From the NCBI GenBank assembly GCA_963930775.1, contig OZ005694.1, forward strand, positions 4,209,054 to 4,273,053: 64,000 bases of DNA, written 5' to 3'. The stretch is from Cliona cf. orientalis (taxonomy: Eukaryota > Porifera > Demospongiae > Clionaida > Clionaidae). The position numbers and the translations under genes are program-made. Positions 38,157 to 50,527 of the stretch are shown here, piece after piece (within the stretch, counting starts at the first letter, position 1; every line of letters starts with the position of its first letter). The notes beneath the pieces were generated by a model, which saw only the letters and a program-made list of their open reading frames with translations, made no database searches and had not been told where the DNA came from.

Positions 38157-38424
38157 CAGGGTTTCATCCGGGGGGGGGGGGGGGGGGAAGCTTCACCGCC
38201 CCCCCTCCCAAAAATTTGACTTTAATTAAGCATCAAAATGTCACAATAAGTCACCAAATCAAACCACTAGTGTTTATCTTTGATCAGAAACTATCCGAAA
38301 CAATCTGGAGGAATTACAGAATCTCCTATATAAAAAGACGTGTTCCAAGGAACTTGGCGTGCTAAATACGCCCACTCATTAATCATGCTTCCACCCCAAA
38401 TTTTTATCACTGGATGAATCCCTG
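38157..38424. mobile_element. CAGGG-end element 1, 5-bp duplication ATTGG
   Basis: Left end CAGGGTTTCATCC and right end GGATGAATCCCTG are inverted. ATTGG flanks it at 38152-38156 and 38425-38429. It contains a G run near the left end. Non-autonomous, 268 bp. Confidence 0.85.
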
Positions 38425-38429
38425 ATTGG

Positions 38430-39122
38430 TCTTTAATATTTGCATCGCCAGATGAAAAGGATCATGCAAACTTGTGGTCAGTGCGAGCGTTGGTAGGTAC
38501 AATTTGGTTATCTGCGGAATATTCACTGTTGTATGTCAGTTCATGCCAAATGCACAGGTACATGCAAGCAGTAAAATAATTAACGACGATGGTGTTTTGA
38601 TATTGAAGCAAGCGTATTGATAAAGGCTTGAACGTCCACAGGATTGAAACGCTCCTTCTTACCTTTTCTGATAGCACCGGGAATGAACAGTGTGGGGATT
38701 ACCTTAGTGTGACCAGGTTACTAATGTTTGATATTTCTGTGGATTGATCCAAAAACACAAAATTTTGCACCAGCTAAAACTAGCTGTATATATAGCTAGC
38801 TGTATACACAGCTATTTTCATGTACAAATTGCAAACTTTAGTACTCACAAATAATGCTTTAAGCCAAGATCACACAAAATGGTACCTGTAAGTAATCGTC
38901 AAGGATACTTTTGTTTGCGGGTACTAAATTTAGTAAATTAGCAATTTGCCCAATTTCGCTAAAAATTGTACCTGCGAGTATTAAAATTTGCAACATTTTC
39001 GAATATGAGTACCCACTGAACACGTTTTTGAAAATCTGCTAAAATTTGTACCCGCAAATAGTTGTAGCCCTAAGGCAGCTCAGTGGTTCCCCATACGGTC
39101 GCCAAAATCACCATTGGCGATT
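38430..39122. other. No gene seen
   Basis: Contains loose repeats of GTACCTGCGAGTA / AAAATTTGTACC at about 38880-39060; no coding region supported. Confidence 0.4.
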
Positions 39123-39167
39123 GTCTAGTCGCATTGATCGCCAAACTGGCGATCAATGCGACTAGAC
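39123..39167. repeat. Perfect hairpin, 21 bp arms
   Basis: GTCTAGTCGCATTGATCGCCA, a 3-base loop, then its exact reverse complement. Short copies of GACTAGTCGGTAATGG follow, suggesting a repeat-family remnant. Confidence 0.85.
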
Positions 39168-39869
39168 GGTAATGGTCGACTAGTCGGTAATGGTCACCAG
39201 GTGGAAGGAATGCTGCCGGTTAAACTCTACTATACAGGCACTAGACTAATTCCACAAAGTTTACTTAACATCCACTATAGTAATGCTGCAAACATAACCA
39301 CTTGTCTGCACAGCTGCTTGTACTCCTACGCACTCCTAGTCCTAGTGTATGCACATGTCTACTAGTATGTGTGTGTCTTTGTTCCTCTTTCAAACTGTGG
39401 CTATCCAGTATGAAATTTGGCTATAAGATTCTGAAATGATCTAGTAGCCAATTTGGCCACGATACTTTCACAGCTTTGGGAACCCCTGTAGCTGCAATAT
39501 ATGCAGCTAAGCCAGCCTGCCAAATTAATATCTTTATCACACTGATTTTTATTGATGGAACCAGCATGAAACAATGCAGTTGTGGGGCAGGATAAGATGA
39601 TTGATAAGCAAAGTATAATCATAGCCGTGATGACATTTTAGCACTGTGTGATCCATGAATGAGGAGTCTAGATTAACAGCTTCTGATCTCAAGAAGCAAT
39701 GGAAAGTAGCTAAGCCTTCGGCCATTTTCCGGGCAGTCCATTGACCACCAAGCAACTTGAGCGGCCATAGTGACCTAGCAATCTTTTCACTGAGTACTGC
39801 ATGGTGTTCTGCATGCACGATACCGGCAATCTAAAGTACTGAGCTGACAGCTACTGACACTAACAACAC
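39168..39869. other. No supported gene
   Basis: A minus-strand open stretch at 39549-39818 reads rather protein-like (around GGQWTARKMAEGLATFHCFL) but has no recognised family and no clear splice borders. Confidence 0.35.
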
Positions 39870-39874
39870 AATAT

Positions 39875-40366
39875 CAGGGTTTCATTTAGGGGGGGGCGGG
39901 AGGGGTCACTCGCCCCCCCTTGGAAGCTGGCTGCCCCCCCTTGAGAGTAGCCACCATCCATACATGCAATACATGCACAAGTACTAGATTTAAACGGTGA
40001 AAGTGTCCAAAGTGGCAGTTTTGCTCATTTTTAAGCCATAACATAGCTAAAGCTTTGCGCTACGCGCGGTAGGAGACACATCCTCACATCCTTGATATAT
40101 TTGACTTGAAATAGAGGGGAACCAGTGGATATTACTACAGACTTCCCCATCCAAGTGCTCAGAAGCCACCAGAAACAGTCTCAGAGGTTGAAACATTAAA
40201 AAAATTTCCTGGGGGAGCATACCCCCAGACCCCCCTAATATAATGAAGTTAATGAGCACAACGTCATTCTTCACGGATGGAAAAACACACTATAGTCTTT
40301 GCCCCCCTTTAACTCTGGAATTGTCGCATTTGCCCCCCCTTGACAAAAATCCTAAATGAAACCCTG
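39875..40366. mobile_element. CAGGG-end element 2, 5-bp duplication AATAT
   Basis: Left CAGGGTTTCATTTAGG and right CCTAAATGAAACCCTG are exact inverted 16-mers. AATAT flanks at 39870-39874 and 40367-40371. Interior has C/G-rich runs near both ends and a TTTCCTGGGGGAGCATACCC motif shared with 50528-50999. Confidence 0.92.
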
Positions 40367-40371
40367 AATAT

Positions 40372-40788
40372 CACATGAAAATTTTTAAGCTACGGTGAGC
40401 ACTACATAAAACCAGTATAGGTGCATGATCATCTATAGCATTTTAGCATTTATCATTGCTTACTATGTTTAGATAGACCACTACCATGTGCTCAAGTACA
40501 AGCGTGCGGTTATATATATGCCCAAATGTTTGTTGTAAGTTTGTGTGTAAGACTGTGTAGCTTGACCTCCGTACTTACTATGCCCTATGGCTCAATCAGT
40601 AATTGCAAGCTGGGTTTTGCTAATCACTATGTGATTTTGCCCTACTTCAATCTTATTAGCTTTTGGAAAAACTAAATATGCATGTACACAATCTTTCCCA
40701 GCATCACTGGCAGTGAAGGAAAGTTGGAAAAAAATTGGTCCAGGCAAAATTTGAGCCAGTGCGTGCATTTGATATATAATAGTTAGAT
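40372..40788. other. No gene seen
   Basis: No coding region or repeat recognised. Confidence 0.4.
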
Positions 40789-40911
40789 ACTGTTTAGGAG
40801 GTTTCTACGTGATTTAGAAGACCGAAGGGCTCTATGTAGAATCCTGAGTGAAGTGAGGGTTCTACTAAGCCCTGAGGTCTTCTAAATCACGTAGAAACCG
40901 ACTAAACAGTG
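40789..40911. mobile_element. Foldback element (ACTGTTTAG..GGTTTCTACGTGA)
   Basis: Arms of about 50 bp pair around a centre containing GAGTGAAGTGAGGGTTCTA. The same architecture with GTTTCTACGTG..CGAGCGAAGCGAG occurs at 59881-60020 and in part at 60405-60460. Confidence 0.8.
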
Positions 40912-41618
40912 TTTAGCATGTTTAGATCCTAGCAACAATGCCCAAAAGCTAGACACATAAACTGCTGCCTAGCAATAACCCTAACCATAGGCGAGAAAAT
41001 TTATACAATTTTCCACAGAGCTTTACATGATTTTCTACAGAGCTTACATGATTTTCTATGAAGGATAGATACTTCAGTTTAACCAATCAGATCACAGTAT
41101 TTGCTTGAAAGTCATGGATATTAGCATGGTTGTGGGTTCTGTGTTTTGACAAGGACTTTTACGTTCATACGTTGACAATGAAAGTAAAATTGAAAAATCC
41201 GGAACAGACAAATTTAGCTTCTTTTTATGCTGTATCTGCTGGTCTTTAAATTATGTCCGTAGTATGTTCTGGAGCTGAGTTTAATTTCTATTTTATCTGA
41301 CTTAGGATATAATTTTTCTTATTTAGGATATAATTGTTTTACATGTAATGATTCAATCACATGCAGTAAATGGTAAGAATTGTGTCTGATCAAAACCGAG
41401 AGATTGCTGACTAATCTCATAATGCTAGGACAAAATGTCAGAACAATAGTTAAAATTGGGGTTCAGAACAGAAGTGGTCTAACCCCTGAATTAATTGTGT
41501 ACATTGTATTGTACTATAATAATATTATTATACTGTATTTTATTACTATTATTATTATTGGACTCCACCAAGCATAGACGCAGGAAGCAAATTTGGAGTA
41601 GGGGGGCACTAACAACAC
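40912..41618. other. No gene seen
   Basis: AT-rich; (ATT)n-like stretch at about 41515-41560. Confidence 0.4.
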
Positions 41619-41623
41619 TAGGG

Positions 41624-41958
41624 CAGGGGCGGATCCAGAGCCTCCAATAAGGGGGGTGCTAATTTAAATATTTGCGCACGAAATGTTTGGCCACGCCCCT
41701 TTCCACGAAACCACACCCACTTAATCGCCGTGAAGCGAGGCTACAACCAGAAAACGTGGAAAATTCAGTGGAACTCGAGTTTTTGTCTCTACTGACAGGT
41801 TTGTCAGTCAGATTTTATAGCTAAATGTATGTCAGATCAAGGTTTTTTGGCTAGAAGGGGGGTGCTAGAGCTAGCTATGTCCATAGAAGCCTGTATGTTG
41901 TCTTGGCTGGAGGGGGGGTGCTTGAGCACCCAAAGCACCCCCCCTGGATCCGCCCCTG
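41624..41958. mobile_element. CAGGG-end element 3, 5-bp duplication TAGGG
   Basis: Left CAGGGGCGGATCCAG and right CTGGATCCGCCCCTG are exact inverted 15-mers. TAGGG flanks at 41619-41623 and 41959-41963. 335 bp, non-coding. Confidence 0.9.
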
Positions 41959-41978
41959 TAGGGGTTATGGAGGCATCC

Positions 41979-42005
41979 CCCCCCCCCCCCCCCCCCCCCC
42001 CCCCC
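41979..42005. repeat. Poly-C run (~27)
   Basis: Long uninterrupted C homopolymer; a poly-G of about 22 follows at 42459-42480 between CCCCCCTGTTC and CACGTGCCCCCC. Confidence 0.95.
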
Positions 42006-42792
42006 AGAAAAATGTTTCAACGGACTTATATTGAATCTGGGAGCCTCCCCTGGAGTAGCTACAAATGTCAACAGCCGCTATTTACAAATTTTTAGTATTA
42101 TGATCATATCTTCTATTATTTTTGTACCAGTTCTTTTCTTCATTTGAGAATCCAACTATTAAACTATAGTCAGAGTTTGCTGGGAAGTTGGTCACGTGTA
42201 ACTAACTGAGCTTTAATTAGAATCAATCTTAGGCGGAGCTTCAATCAACAGAATATAAACAAAGTTGCATAATTTCTTGATTTGAAAGAACTAGGACTGT
42301 ATACAGAACCCGGTAAGTTAGATCTATAGCAAATCTAGTAACCGTGCTATAGCTAATTGTATGAATGAAGTAGCTACTAGTACTAGTACTAGTACAGCCA
42401 TAGCTGCCTCAGCACTGGCCTGGCACTGACACAGTGCCCCCCTGTTCTCCCACATTGGGGGGGGGGGGGGGGGGGGGGGGCACGTGCCCCCCTTGCCCCC
42501 CTGCTTCCGTCGCCTATGCCAAGTTGGCGAAATTTTTAAAATTGTGAATTTTCAATTGCTCATGAAACGCATTATAAACATTGTTTAACATGTATGTGTG
42601 CATGTGCCCACTTGCACCCGCACTCTTATACTCCTAGCAATCAATAGCCACCCACTCGCGAATGCTATATTGATTGCTCAAAAGCACTTGCTCCACCCTT
42701 GTGTGTTAGGTACGAGTGAGCGTAAAATTGTTTGGGATCTGTACTACAACTGCACAGTGGTTGACACTAGTAGGTTCTTAGCCCATGATATC
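42006..42792. other. No gene seen
   Basis: Contains the poly-G run (42459-42480) with flanking GCCCCCCTG remnants of another element, and short CTAGTA repeats at about 42375-42395. Confidence 0.4.
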
Positions 42793-43930
42793 ACACAACT
42801 TGCATTACTTGAACACTTAGTGAGCACCTTAAATAATACAACATTCATCACCTCGAATGTTAGCCCAGTGCACAATATACCTTTCCCCTGTTAGTGGTTA
42901 GCGTAGGCTGCAATGCGATATCATATAGGCCCTCTCTATAGTAATAACTTGCTTTATTGGTCGTGTCACTTCCACTCTCGGACGCTCCTCCACTTTTGGC
43001 ACTTGGTGATGATTTATCCATCTGAAAATGAGAAAGAAAGACACACACTCATGGATTTCGAGTATGTGGAGCAGCAACAACATGAAGTGTGTGGACCTCT
43101 GGCATTGTGTTATACAATAAGTATAGCCAAAAGGCACAAATTTGACATCCACCCAAAATCCACAATAAGTTTGTGTTCAGCACAGTTTTGGCGGTACTAA
43201 CAAGATGGGACAGATACGGAGAATACTGTGGTGATCTGTTATTTTCTCGTATGAAGCCGTTTAACATCAAAGGTGCTGCTATGCCGATATGCGGCATATG
43301 GCACAGTAGTATCAGGAAGTTAACCAAATTGTTTAAAGCTACACATACGTACATATAATATTGTTAAAGTTTCTCTATCATACAATAAAATCAAGCAAAA
43401 GAGCAAAAAATTTTTCTTCCAAATTAAGCTTATAATCATTGTAGACTAGAGGTTAAAACTTGATACTCAACTTGTTTAATATAAACTCTATATGGGATTA
43501 AAATTATGGGATTAATTAAATCAGTTTTTATGGCTTCAGATGATAATAGTCTCATCCAAAATATGTGACCAGATTAGAGAAAAGGGCCACTTCGTGCATT
43601 TCCCGAGTTTTTATTTCAAAACACTTACAGTGCTACAGAGCAAGAGAATAGACTTTTACCACTGTGTGGTTTTTGTAGCGTTTTATGGTTAAACTTGCAT
43701 GTATCTTTATTTGACTTGATACCCAATTAGGTCTATGGATGACGTATGCAGCAGAACACTGATGTCACCTTCCATTATGACTTCAGCATGCAAGAATGGC
43801 TAAAAATTTCCGATTCTTATGTTAGGCAGTGTCATGGGATTGGATGGATTCTAGTTAAGAATCATGATTTAAGCTGAAGATAGGCACTAACTAGATACAT
43901 CTTTGTGCCAGTCTTAACTATAAACATGTC
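42793..43930 (-). repeat. Segmental repeat around the 47-codon exon, presumed source copy
   Basis: 42820-43839 matches 54198-55221 at about 99% identity (roughly ten differences, including a 4-bp indel). Beyond both ends the 43 kb copy keeps homology to other members: 42793-42820 matches 52923-52955, and 43840-43930 matches 58984-59065. The 54 kb copy breaks off at those points. That makes the 43 kb locus the longer, probably ancestral, copy. Confidence 0.85.
42881..43021 (-). CDS. 47-codon phase-0 exon, copy A
   Basis: The acceptor CATTTTCAG precedes ATGGATAAATCA, and the exon ends GGGGAAAG|GTATAT; its length is exactly 141 bp in phase 0-0. It encodes a Ser/Gly/Thr-rich linker ending in a conserved SYYYREGLYDIALQPTLTTN stretch. 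Four copies of this exon occur in the window, all on the minus strand. It is placed as the exon after the pseudokinase exon by analogy with the copy at 55228-55375, where kinase donor and linker acceptor are both phase 0. Which gene this isolated copy belongs to is unknown; no kinase-like exon was seen between 43.1 and 52 kb. Confidence 0.5.
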
Positions 43931-44992
43931 ATGACGTAGTACCCAATGTACGTATATAATAGTGATGTTTTCATTGACCATGCCCACTGGCGATCTAAGA
44001 ATAAGAACGCAGTGAGAACCGAGTTCTTAGCATTGAACGCGTGGAGCGCTTTGCTTCTGAAGCATCAAAGGGAAGTAAGATACTGACCGTAGTAACGATA
44101 AGCTACCCAAAAGCCTTTTTAATGCTCCGTAGTATTTTTGTGGGGTTGATAGTTACGGCTTCACTATGCGGTCTGTCAGTCACTCATGTTAGCTACATAC
44201 GGTATTACTGTGTGGAAGTAGCCATACCAGAGCGGTTCCCTACCTTCAGAAACTTACCTCATCTCGTGATTTTTTATCGTTTGTATTGCACACATGACAC
44301 CAGACTAACGTCATCATTCGTCATAGCTTATTACGGAGTGGGTGTTTCTTTGATGCTTTGAACACTAATACTGCAGCTAAAAGTGCTAGCTATTTCTATT
44401 CATTGTAGGTCAAAATAAGTGTGCATGCAAAGTTAGAAAATAAATTTACTCCTTTGCTCTGTAGCACTATATCTCTGGAACCATAACGTTTCAAACCTGG
44501 CATGAATATTCTTCCATCATTCTACTATACTCGCTGCAAATTGCAAGCTCCTCCCTTGATGGCATTATGTCACTACTGTTCCAATATCTGCTGTGTGGCA
44601 CTTGAGCCCATATAATAACTAGTATAATATATCCTTGAAATACAGAATCCTGCTGATATGCTCCCCCCACCACCCCATGCATTGGCATCCTAGCACCTTT
44701 AGGCTAAGTTTCTGCATAGGCAATTTTTTCCATGTATATAAGCCCCCTCATTCTCTGACTATTATTTAATAGAGACAATACCATAATTAGTGTCAATTTC
44801 ATTCGCAAAAATTTGTGCTGTAAATATATATTTGTGTAACAATATTATCATTCACATCAAACACACACCATGTATAAGAGTTAATGCAGGGAAAGTATTT
44901 GAGTAAAAAATTTTGTCACTCTGTGAAAAATAAATGTTTTAACAGCAGCGAATTAAGGTAAGTCTATAAAAGCAGTAGCTATAGCTAGTACC
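43931..44992. other. No gene seen
   Basis: A plus-strand open frame at 44041-44361 has no recognisable domain. The preceding stretch contains a TAAGAACnnnnGTTCTTA-type inverted repeat near 43998-44030. Confidence 0.4.
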
Positions 44993-45113
44993 AGGAGTAG
45001 ATTAGATAGGAGTGTTGAACTACATGCAAACGCGTTCCGGAAGGATGATGTAGATACACATGTAGTATGCGAGTAAATGAATCTGAGGTCATGTAGGTGA
45101 GTAGAGCGGGCAC
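44993..45113. mobile_element. Truncated copy of the AGATAGGAGTGTTGAAC MITE
   Basis: About 120 bp closely match the left part of 20400-20693; no right end follows. Confidence 0.75.
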
Positions 45114-45227
45114 AAGCGCAAGGAATCGATCAAAATTGGTTGTGGTCTCATTTCTGTTTATGCACTCAACAGGCCTAGCACAAATAGGTAGAGGTCATCA
45201 ACATAATATTATGCATGTACCGTATAG

Positions 45228-45408
45228 CGCCTTAATTTCGCGGATAGCACTCTACAAAGTTTTCGTTGAATAAATTTCGCGGTTCCGGCCTGGTATGGGC
45301 GTGCGCTCGTGGGCATTGGAAATTTTCGTTGAATAATTTTTGCGGAAACCGTTGTATCCACGAAAACAGCAAAAATTAAGTCCCACGAAATTTAAGTGCT
45401 ATACGGTA
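45228..45408. mobile_element. MITE, TACCGTATAGC ends
   Basis: Left TACCGTATAGCGCCTTAATTTCGC and the inverted right end closing in GCTATACGGTA; TA at both borders. 181 bp. Confidence 0.8.
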
Positions 45409-47768
45409 TGCGGCATTAATGAATCTCAAATGATGCACTGGTATCACGTGGGGAATGTGCTCTGGACTCTGGATTGATGGATTGGACTGTGGCAGTGATT
45501 TATCAGAAAAAGGAAGTTGTAAAATTTAATATTCATAGCTGGTGCGCCACAACGTGTCACACATGGTAATTGTGGTTACCTCATGCAGACTACTCCCCAT
45601 ATACTTCTATAGACAAAGGGCGTGGACCCCAGTGCTACACATACATGTAGAAGCCAAGCTGAATCAGTGAACCTTTCCAGATTTCCAAGGCTTCATTCTC
45701 AGACAGTTTACACAGTATTGATTCGATGCCACTGCTGCAGGTTAATGGATCATAAATCCACGCTTGTGTTCATTCTAGGATGCCCATTACTGATATCCAC
45801 AAATTCAAAGTTCATTCCAGATAGCAGTTTGTCCAAGTCAGAGGACAAGATGGCTTGCTACGAAGAATCTACTTGCCACATAGAGTTTTCACTTGGACCG
45901 TAGCTAGTACTAGTACTAAAGTTTAGCCTGACTTGCGTTTGATAGCTTAGCTATGTTATACTCTGGATGGAAGTCTGGATAGATGAGCCCTCAGGATGAT
46001 AAAATCTTAGACTACATGTATATGTTATGCTTGAATATTTTCAAGTTGTGAGGATGGAGAAAGCACAGCACAAGGCAGTGTGAGAAGAGCGCAAGGAGAG
46101 TGTTCAAGCACACTTCGTCACCAATGGCTAGTTCACTCCTCCTCCACCGTGGTCATGCACACACTCCTTGTAACTCCAATAACATCCAAGTGCACCACAA
46201 GCCAGCATATTCCATTATCCATAGGACTCCCTGCAGCCTATATTAAATCTATTCCATTTTGTAACACGCAGTGCAGTGGCACGCTAATTTTGCTTTATCT
46301 CGACAGTTACACAATCGTGGGTGTGTATGGCGCATTAACGATTGGGTGTGTCCAATACGCCATTTTGTGATAATATAATGCGCATTCACTATACATCCCT
46401 GTGCTTGCTTTTTGAGTATCTATATGCATGGGGTGCAAAAGTAATGCGACTGATGAAAGCTGACTATCCTGAGCCATATGGGATGTTCTCCCGCATGCAA
46501 GTCGAGAACACTCACTGAAGGTAGCATGCACAAAAATGTTGACATCAATAAGCGTATGGTAACTGAGAAGAAGTAAGCATAGGGATGTATAGTGGATGTG
46601 ATTACCCCTACAAATCTTGACTGTGTACTGTTTGACCCTGCCATCCCTACTTCATCCTTCAATTTTATTTCCCAACCACAACCCCCCCCCCCCCCCACCT
46701 CCACTACCAACTCTACCTCGAACTGATCCACATTGGTACAAGTTGAGAGACGACAGCAAAGGGAGTAAAGCTATGGAGATTGCTCAATTGAAGGTGGGAC
46801 GGAGAAGGTTCTGACTTTATATTCAGACGGGGATGAGGATAGAGATCCAGATGTATTCTCAAGTGATCAACGAGTCTGTTAAGTGTAATGTACATGTAGC
46901 GTAAAACCTCGAATGACGGCTGGAGTTTGCGCCTGGCTTCATAACTCTTGTTTGGAACACTTCTAGAAGCCAGCTCAAAGTTCTGCACGATGAGCATTTA
47001 CTCCTTCGTACTACTGTTAGTTAAAAACTCTCCCAGACAAATGCCTTTTGAGGTATGGTCATGAAAAGGGCCCCTAGTCTGTCCTCAGTTATCGTTCACC
47101 AACATAAATTTGTATTCACGATTATTGGCTGGACCGTTAAAATTGTGTCATAACTATTTATCGGTACAAAATTTCAATTTTTCAGCACCACCACGTTAAC
47201 AAGCAGGTCAGACTATCCCTTACCAGAAGGTAATTAATGGTCGATTTCTTATGTGCTGTTTTTGCATGGTGAGTAAATGGCAATAAATTTTGACACATAT
47301 CAAGCTAACTAATGACTTGTTTCGGAGAAGATTGTCGATCTTTATGTCGTTCCTGATTTGCACATAGGTAGAGAGACCAGAAACAAAGGTAAGTTGATAG
47401 TAAATACGAGGTTATAGCATGAAATTAGGCTAAAATATGCCAAAATGACCCTCTGATCGCTAATATTCGTACTTACCTCATTGTATACAGCAGTCCAACT
47501 CTCGATCGGCCAGTTTGGAAATAGGAGTAACTTACCAGTCCTTGAAACTAGCTTTGGAAAGCTTATAAAATGCGAGTCTCCATCCATAAACTGTATCTGT
47601 TCTATCTCCCTTCATAGAGTTCTGTATACTTCCCGTAAGAATGAACATAAACTGCTCGTAAATTGGGCAGCCAATAATGGAAGTCGGCCGATATTTGAGG
47701 TTTTATGCTACATGTACATCCTCGCAATACAATACACAAATACATACACACATACGTACAAATACATA
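45409..47768. other. 2.3 kb without a supported gene
   Basis: Holds a remnant of the 35681-36060 family (arms at about 46386-46416 and 46575-46655) and a poly-C run at 46681-46697. Open frames at 45622, 46080 and 46420 show no recognisable domains. Confidence 0.45.
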
Positions 47769-48245
47769 TACCGTATCCTCCCGAAAATAAGCCCCCCCCT
47801 TTTTCAACAGTAGACATGACCTAGCACGTACCGCGGGAAATATCCAGAGTTTGCTTATCTTTTCTCCAAAAGAGCGGCAGCGATATGACCTGTCAAGCAG
47901 ACGGCAACACGAGGATCGGCGGTGGGAAAAGGATTTGCTGTTCCGTGTGTGTACGTCTCTAGAGGAAAGTAAAAGCATCTTGACCGGCTCGTAAGTGTCT
48001 TCGCCAAGCTAGAAGTGCCATCATAACAGAACGACTTCAAAACAGGCTTTTCTAAACGCCAGCACCATCTTTGTACTCGTAGTCAATTGAAGGGCGGGGT
48101 TACGTACGTACGTACGTGCTCACGCGCGTGTATATGTGCAGTCTATCTATTTGGTGGGAGGGGGGCTTATAATCGAGGCAAACATACCTGTGCAAGAACT
48201 TGAAGGTCAAAGAGGGGAGGGGGCTTATTTTCGGAGGATACGGTA
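47769..48245. mobile_element. MITE, TACCGTATCCTCC ends with TA flanks
   Basis: Left TACCGTATCCTCCCGAAAAT and right (inverted) ATTTTCGGAGGATACGGTA. Near the right end, CTGTGCAAGAACTTGAAG matches the homologous position of 55585-55995 and 22500-22611, so these belong to one superfamily. Confidence 0.85.
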
Positions 48246-48394
48246 CATTCTATGTGCATGACACGCACACTACATATGCATTGATCGAGTAGAGTTGCAC
48301 ATGTCATGCATATTTTTTCTGGTATGCAGACCAACTTCATTTAGAGATCAAAGTGATACATCAGGGCATCCGCTTATCTATATAAAGTCGAGGA

Positions 48395-49118
48395 AGACAT
48401 GAAAGCTATTGTAGCTCAGCAGGAGTTCGTCATGGACTAGCTCTCAAATACTGAGAGGTACAGCTGTACTTATTGAACCAATTTTCATCACTTCAACCTC
48501 CCCAGCAGCACCTCCAGTCTCAGGCCATCACTCCTCAGCACAACCTCCAAGCTACTCCATCTTCCACCCATCACCATCAGCATATGGTATCACATACTCC
48601 AGTGCACATACAAATTTCCACTACAAATCAGTATCCTCAGCAAACGCCAGCTCAGCAAATTCTTCCTTCTGCCTCTGCAGCCTTCCCTCCCTACACGCCA
48701 CCTGCAACCACATCTACCACTCAGCAGTGTGCATTCCTCCCCCAAGTACCTCACAGTTGAAAAAGGTCAAAGTTAGCAAAAAGGCACTGCCATCTGGAGC
48801 CATACATGAATCCCTGGATGACATCAATGACGCAATTGCTAGTGCTAGGTACCCTAGTCCAAAGGGAGCCAAACTACCCACCCTGGCACAAGAACTTGCC
48901 AAAGAAGCAGTATTTGGAGAAAAGATTATGAAGCAGTGCACTACACTTGGAAGTAGCTAGGAATCTACCTGGCCTTCCGACTGCCGAGCTGAATAACCTG
49001 AAAGAGATTGTTTTCCGACAGCCTACAATTTTGGGGGAACACTGCTGAGTTGAGAGTGTGTGGTCTGATTGTATCGAGTCAACTGGGCAAGCTTGTAAGC
49101 GACTACGTACTTCTAAGT
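48395..49118 (+). pseudogene. Broken Q/S-rich gene with a conserved C-terminal domain
   Basis: A Gln/Ser/Thr/His-rich region (about 48473-48730) is followed, after a frame change near 48735, by KKVKVSKKALPSG and then LPTLAQELAKEAVFGEKIMKQ. A further frame change near 48955 leads to NLPGLPTAELNNLKEIVFRQ and CIESTGQACKRLR. Read across the breaks, the pattern of a short helical DNA-binding domain with a terminal Cys..CKRLR is reminiscent of BEN-type domains; that is a recollection of pattern, not a match. Three frame changes and a stop make it a pseudogene, probably of an element-associated or multicopy host gene. Confidence 0.45.
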
Positions 49119-49190
49119 AGCACACATACTGATTGACATGTAATTATATATATACAACGAAAAATATTTTTCAGAGCGACGATTTTCTTA

Positions 49191-49881
49191 TTGGGGCGAG
49201 CCTGAGCGAGCCCCACATAGACGAGACAAACGCTCGCAATCCATATATTATTATGTTTATATATGTATGGTACGTCCGTCACGCGCGAACCGCCATAGAC
49301 ATTGTACAGCGCTGCGCGGTATATTTCAAAAGGCCGCATGAAAACATTTGCGTCAGCATAGTCACGTGTTTTTTTGACACATTGAATTATTTCAAAGGCC
49401 ACTTTATTACGACTATACTTGTTCTTTGCTACTGTTTTAGTATGAGTTCTACTAACACTCAATCTGCTGAAGCGAAGAGAGAGAAAAGGCTTCAAAGAAG
49501 GCGCGAAAGAGAGAGAGCGCATCGTGCGCCGTACAGAAGCAAGCAGAAGGCTCCAAAGGAGGACACTCTGAGTGAGATAGAGCCTATCATCAGCTCAATA
49601 GCGCAAGGACCAGCTAAGAATACGATAAAGATAGACTAGACGTACTGCTCACTGATGACTCTGGTAAAACTTTGTATTGACTGTCAGTACTGAAGGATGG
49701 AAGGGGACTATCATGCAGCTGTAGACCTACAGGCCTACACGGCACTATGAGACTGTCTGTCATTGTTTGCTTGGATCTGTACCAGTAGTCTTCAAGATTT
49801 ATCGTGCTATGGCTTTATTAAAGTTTTCGAGTAGCAGCTACTGACAGAGACTTTCTGAGGCTCAGCTCAGGCTCGCCCCAA
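49191..49881 (+). mobile_element. Element with TTGGGGCGAGCCTGAGC inverted ends
   Basis: 17-bp inverted ends (TTGGGGCGAGCCTGAGC / GCTCAGGCTCGCCCCAA) bound about 690 bp. Inside, an ATG at 49442, preceded by the acceptor-like CTACTGTTTTAG, opens 65 codons to 49639: a highly basic peptide (EAKREKRLQRRRERERAHRA) then a Ser/Ile-rich tail. Similar Arg-rich segments occur near the N-termini of several transposon proteins, so this may be a residual element gene. No catalytic domain. Confidence 0.6.
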
Positions 49882-50522
49882 ACAGGCCCTGCATGTCACT
49901 AGTATAGTCCGTGTCATTACATGAGGGCGTGGATACGCGTCTTGGAAGCGCCCGGTTGCTATGAACGCACGGCGCGGGCAGAGAGAAAGTCCGCACTACA
50001 AGGCTCAGGATTGGTCAGAACTGTAGGGCCGTGTGCACAAAGAAGAGTGGCCTTAATGCCTCAGGCCATAGCTACAGCTAGAGACGCATTTTGTCGATCG
50101 AACGATCGGCGCGAAAGCGCCGCGCGTTTCGAGAGGCCGGCTTGCTAAGCAGGCGCTGGCGCTAGCCACAGAGCCTCGAGCGAAGCGAGAGGCAAGGTTT
50201 GTTCTTTGTCATATCTGTCAGTAGTCCGGTAACAACGTTCGAGCAGAGCGAGAACGTCGCCATTGCACACTTAGTTGGAGGGGTGTGGCCTCTGCAACCG
50301 CTTCCATCTGCGCATGCGCACTGTACTAATGGGGCTATGTTTGTGAGCATGTACTGTAATTAAATACATATCATGCATGCTAGCCACATTATCCCATGAT
50401 TGTGACATTAAACATACTTGTATTGTAATAAATATTATTGTCATTGAACACACATAAACTTTCATTTCAAGTCGGCAACAATAATTGTTTTATTCATAAA
50501 ATTTTACAGTGTTAACATTTAA
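49882..50522. other. No gene; repeat fragments
   Basis: 50172-50257 (GAGCGAAGCGAGAGGCAAGG and AACGTTCGAGCAGAGCGAG) resembles 6185-6262. No coding region supported. Confidence 0.4.
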
Positions 50523-50527
50523 TTACA

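Noticed and set aside
42860-43200. Plus-strand frame repeated at 54292-54579 as a conserved protein
   Set aside because: Conservation is due to the ~99% identical DNA duplication; the minus-strand 47-codon exon with consensus splice sites is the better explanation.
44041-44361. 106-codon plus-strand frame with hydrophobic stretches
   Set aside because: Hydrophobic runs come from AT-rich sequence; no family and no flanking splice signals.
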